Source of the DNA: Saprospiraceae bacterium
GTDB lineage: Bacteria; Bacteroidota; Bacteroidia; Chitinophagales; Saprospiraceae
Length of the DNA stretch: 6,284 nucleotides
Reading direction: 5' to 3'
Assembly: GCA_020852155.1 (NCBI GenBank)
Contig: JADZBJ010000042.1
Span: 1-6,284 of the forward strand
Of the stretch, positions 5,575-6,284 are shown piece after piece (position 1 is the stretch's first letter; each line of letters starts with the position of its first letter). Under the pieces are notes generated by a model that saw only the letters and a program-made list of their open reading frames with translations, did not search any database and was not told where the DNA came from. Made by a program: the position numbers and the translations under genes.

Positions 5575-6284
5575 GTGCTGGCAAGAATTCTACTTTTGGT
5601 ATTTATACCCGTTTTAGGGCCGCTGATGGCCCAACACGACTCTACGTTAATGCTCTCCCCCGAACGATTGAGCGAGGGCGATATACGCGTGCGCGAAGCC
5701 GCGCGAAGCGATATTATGGTGAGCGTTGCAACACTTGCCGAAGAGGTAGTTTCAGAGCAGCCATTTACCGTTTGGGTCATAACAGCCGATGATATTCTGC
5801 GCAATGGTTATGTGACATTGGGCGATGTTTTACGCGCTGCGCCTGGAATACGCGTCAGCCAACCCGGCAATGCCCAGGAAGGCGAGACCTTCCTGATGAG
5901 GGGGATGGCCGGAAATCAATACACCAAAATTTTGCTGAATGGCGTCGCTATCAAGCCATCTGTTGCGCAGGGTATGCCTATCGGAGCACAATTGCCTATT
6001 CGACAGGCTGAACGTATTGAAATCATGTACGGGCCTGCATCCGGATTATATGGCAATGAAGCTTGTGCAGGTGTCATCAACATTATATTGAAAGAGTCAG
6101 AGCGACCGGTGTTTGTTCAGGCTGATCTTTCATTTAACCTGGATTATAACAGTATTGATTTGATGTTTGGCGGGCGGGCCGGCAAGGACAAAAATATTTT
6201 CAAATACAGTTTGTATGGTCGCAGTACGGGTCGAGGCGGGAGTGATGTGTATAATGACCTTGCGCCATATCGCATTAGTAATCA
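5575..6284 (+). CDS. TonB-dependent outer-membrane receptor, N-terminal part (3' truncated)
   Basis: The frame is open from 5533 to the window edge, and 236 codons are available from a GTG at 5575. I chose GTG because it gives a good signal peptide (LARILLLVFIPVLGPLMA, residues 2-19, likely cleaved near Ala19/Gln20); the first in-frame ATG (5626) would lose it. After a short spacer, residues 46-52 (DIMVSVA) could be the TonB box. The plug domain spans about 60-172: PFTVWVITADDILRNG (63-78), LGDVLRAAPGIRV (82-94), FLMRGMAGNQYTKILLNGV (106-124), ERIEIMYGPASGLYGNEA (146-163) and AGVINIILK (165-173). Residues 178-236 begin the beta-barrel. Such receptors import siderophores, vitamins or oligomers with energy from TonB-ExbBD. 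The N-terminal extension is too short for the carboxypeptidase-like domain of SusC proteins. The ligand cannot be inferred. The gene follows the phosphoesterase by 106 bases with no clear terminator. Confidence 0.93.
   Translation, partial: MLARILLLVFIPVLGPLMAQHDSTLMLSPERLSEGDIRVREAARSDIMVSVATLAEEVVSEQPFTVWVITADDILRNGYVTLGDVLRAAPGIRVSQPGNAQEGETFLMRGMAGNQYTKILLNGVAIKPSVAQGMPIGAQLPIRQAERIEIMYGPASGLYGNEACAGVINIILKESERPVFVQADLSFNLDYNSIDLMFGGRAGKDKNIFKYSLYGRSTGRGGSDVYNDLAPYRISN

Overview
This window looks like ordinary chromosome from a Bacteroidota bacterium, perhaps of the Saprospiria/Chitinophagia type; the finer placement is only an impression. Three things point there: an RprY-like OmpR-family response regulator, a TonB-dependent receptor with a Bacteroidota-style plug, and start sites that lack Shine-Dalgarno sequences but have A/T-rich leaders. 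One exact TTTG-N21-TAnnTTTG promoter, the form used by the Bacteroidota primary sigma factor, supports the same placement. The DNA is of balanced base composition and shows no obvious phage or transposase genes.

Layout, left to right. The window opens in the last 90 codons of gcvP (glycine decarboxylase P protein, + strand). Eight bases after its stop comes a 148-base nested palindrome (284-431), the most unusual non-coding structure here. A complete arginine deiminase gene (463-1731, +) follows. It converges on a two-gene minus-strand operon: an OmpR-family response regulator (2139-2840) and, 6 bases downstream, a 120-residue protein of unknown function (1770-2132). A hairpin at 1738-1772 separates the convergent genes and contains the stop codon of the small gene. 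Upstream of the regulator, on the same strand, is kynureninase (2896-4179); a consensus Bacteroidota promoter for the regulator begins inside the kynureninase 3' end. A 479-base stretch (4180-4658) has no convincing gene. Then come a calcineurin-like metallophosphoesterase related to LpxH (4659-5468, +) with an altered active-site motif, and the N-terminal part of a TonB-dependent outer-membrane receptor (5575 to the window edge, +).

How the genes relate. GcvP, arginine deiminase and kynureninase all act on amino acids (glycine cleavage, arginine to citrulline plus ammonia, kynurenine to anthranilate plus alanine). They are separate transcription units on different strands, so no shared pathway is implied. 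The regulator and the small protein very likely form one transcript; no histidine kinase is visible, so the regulator is locally an orphan. The phosphoesterase and receptor both bear on the cell envelope, but nothing in the sequence ties them together.

I see no strong evidence for a large new system. The best leads are (1) the nested palindrome, whose inner hairpin is flanked by a perfect 10-base direct repeat, as if a small palindromic element had inserted into the loop of an older hairpin, and (2) the phosphoesterase whose GNHD motif has become GECD, which suggests altered or lost catalysis.
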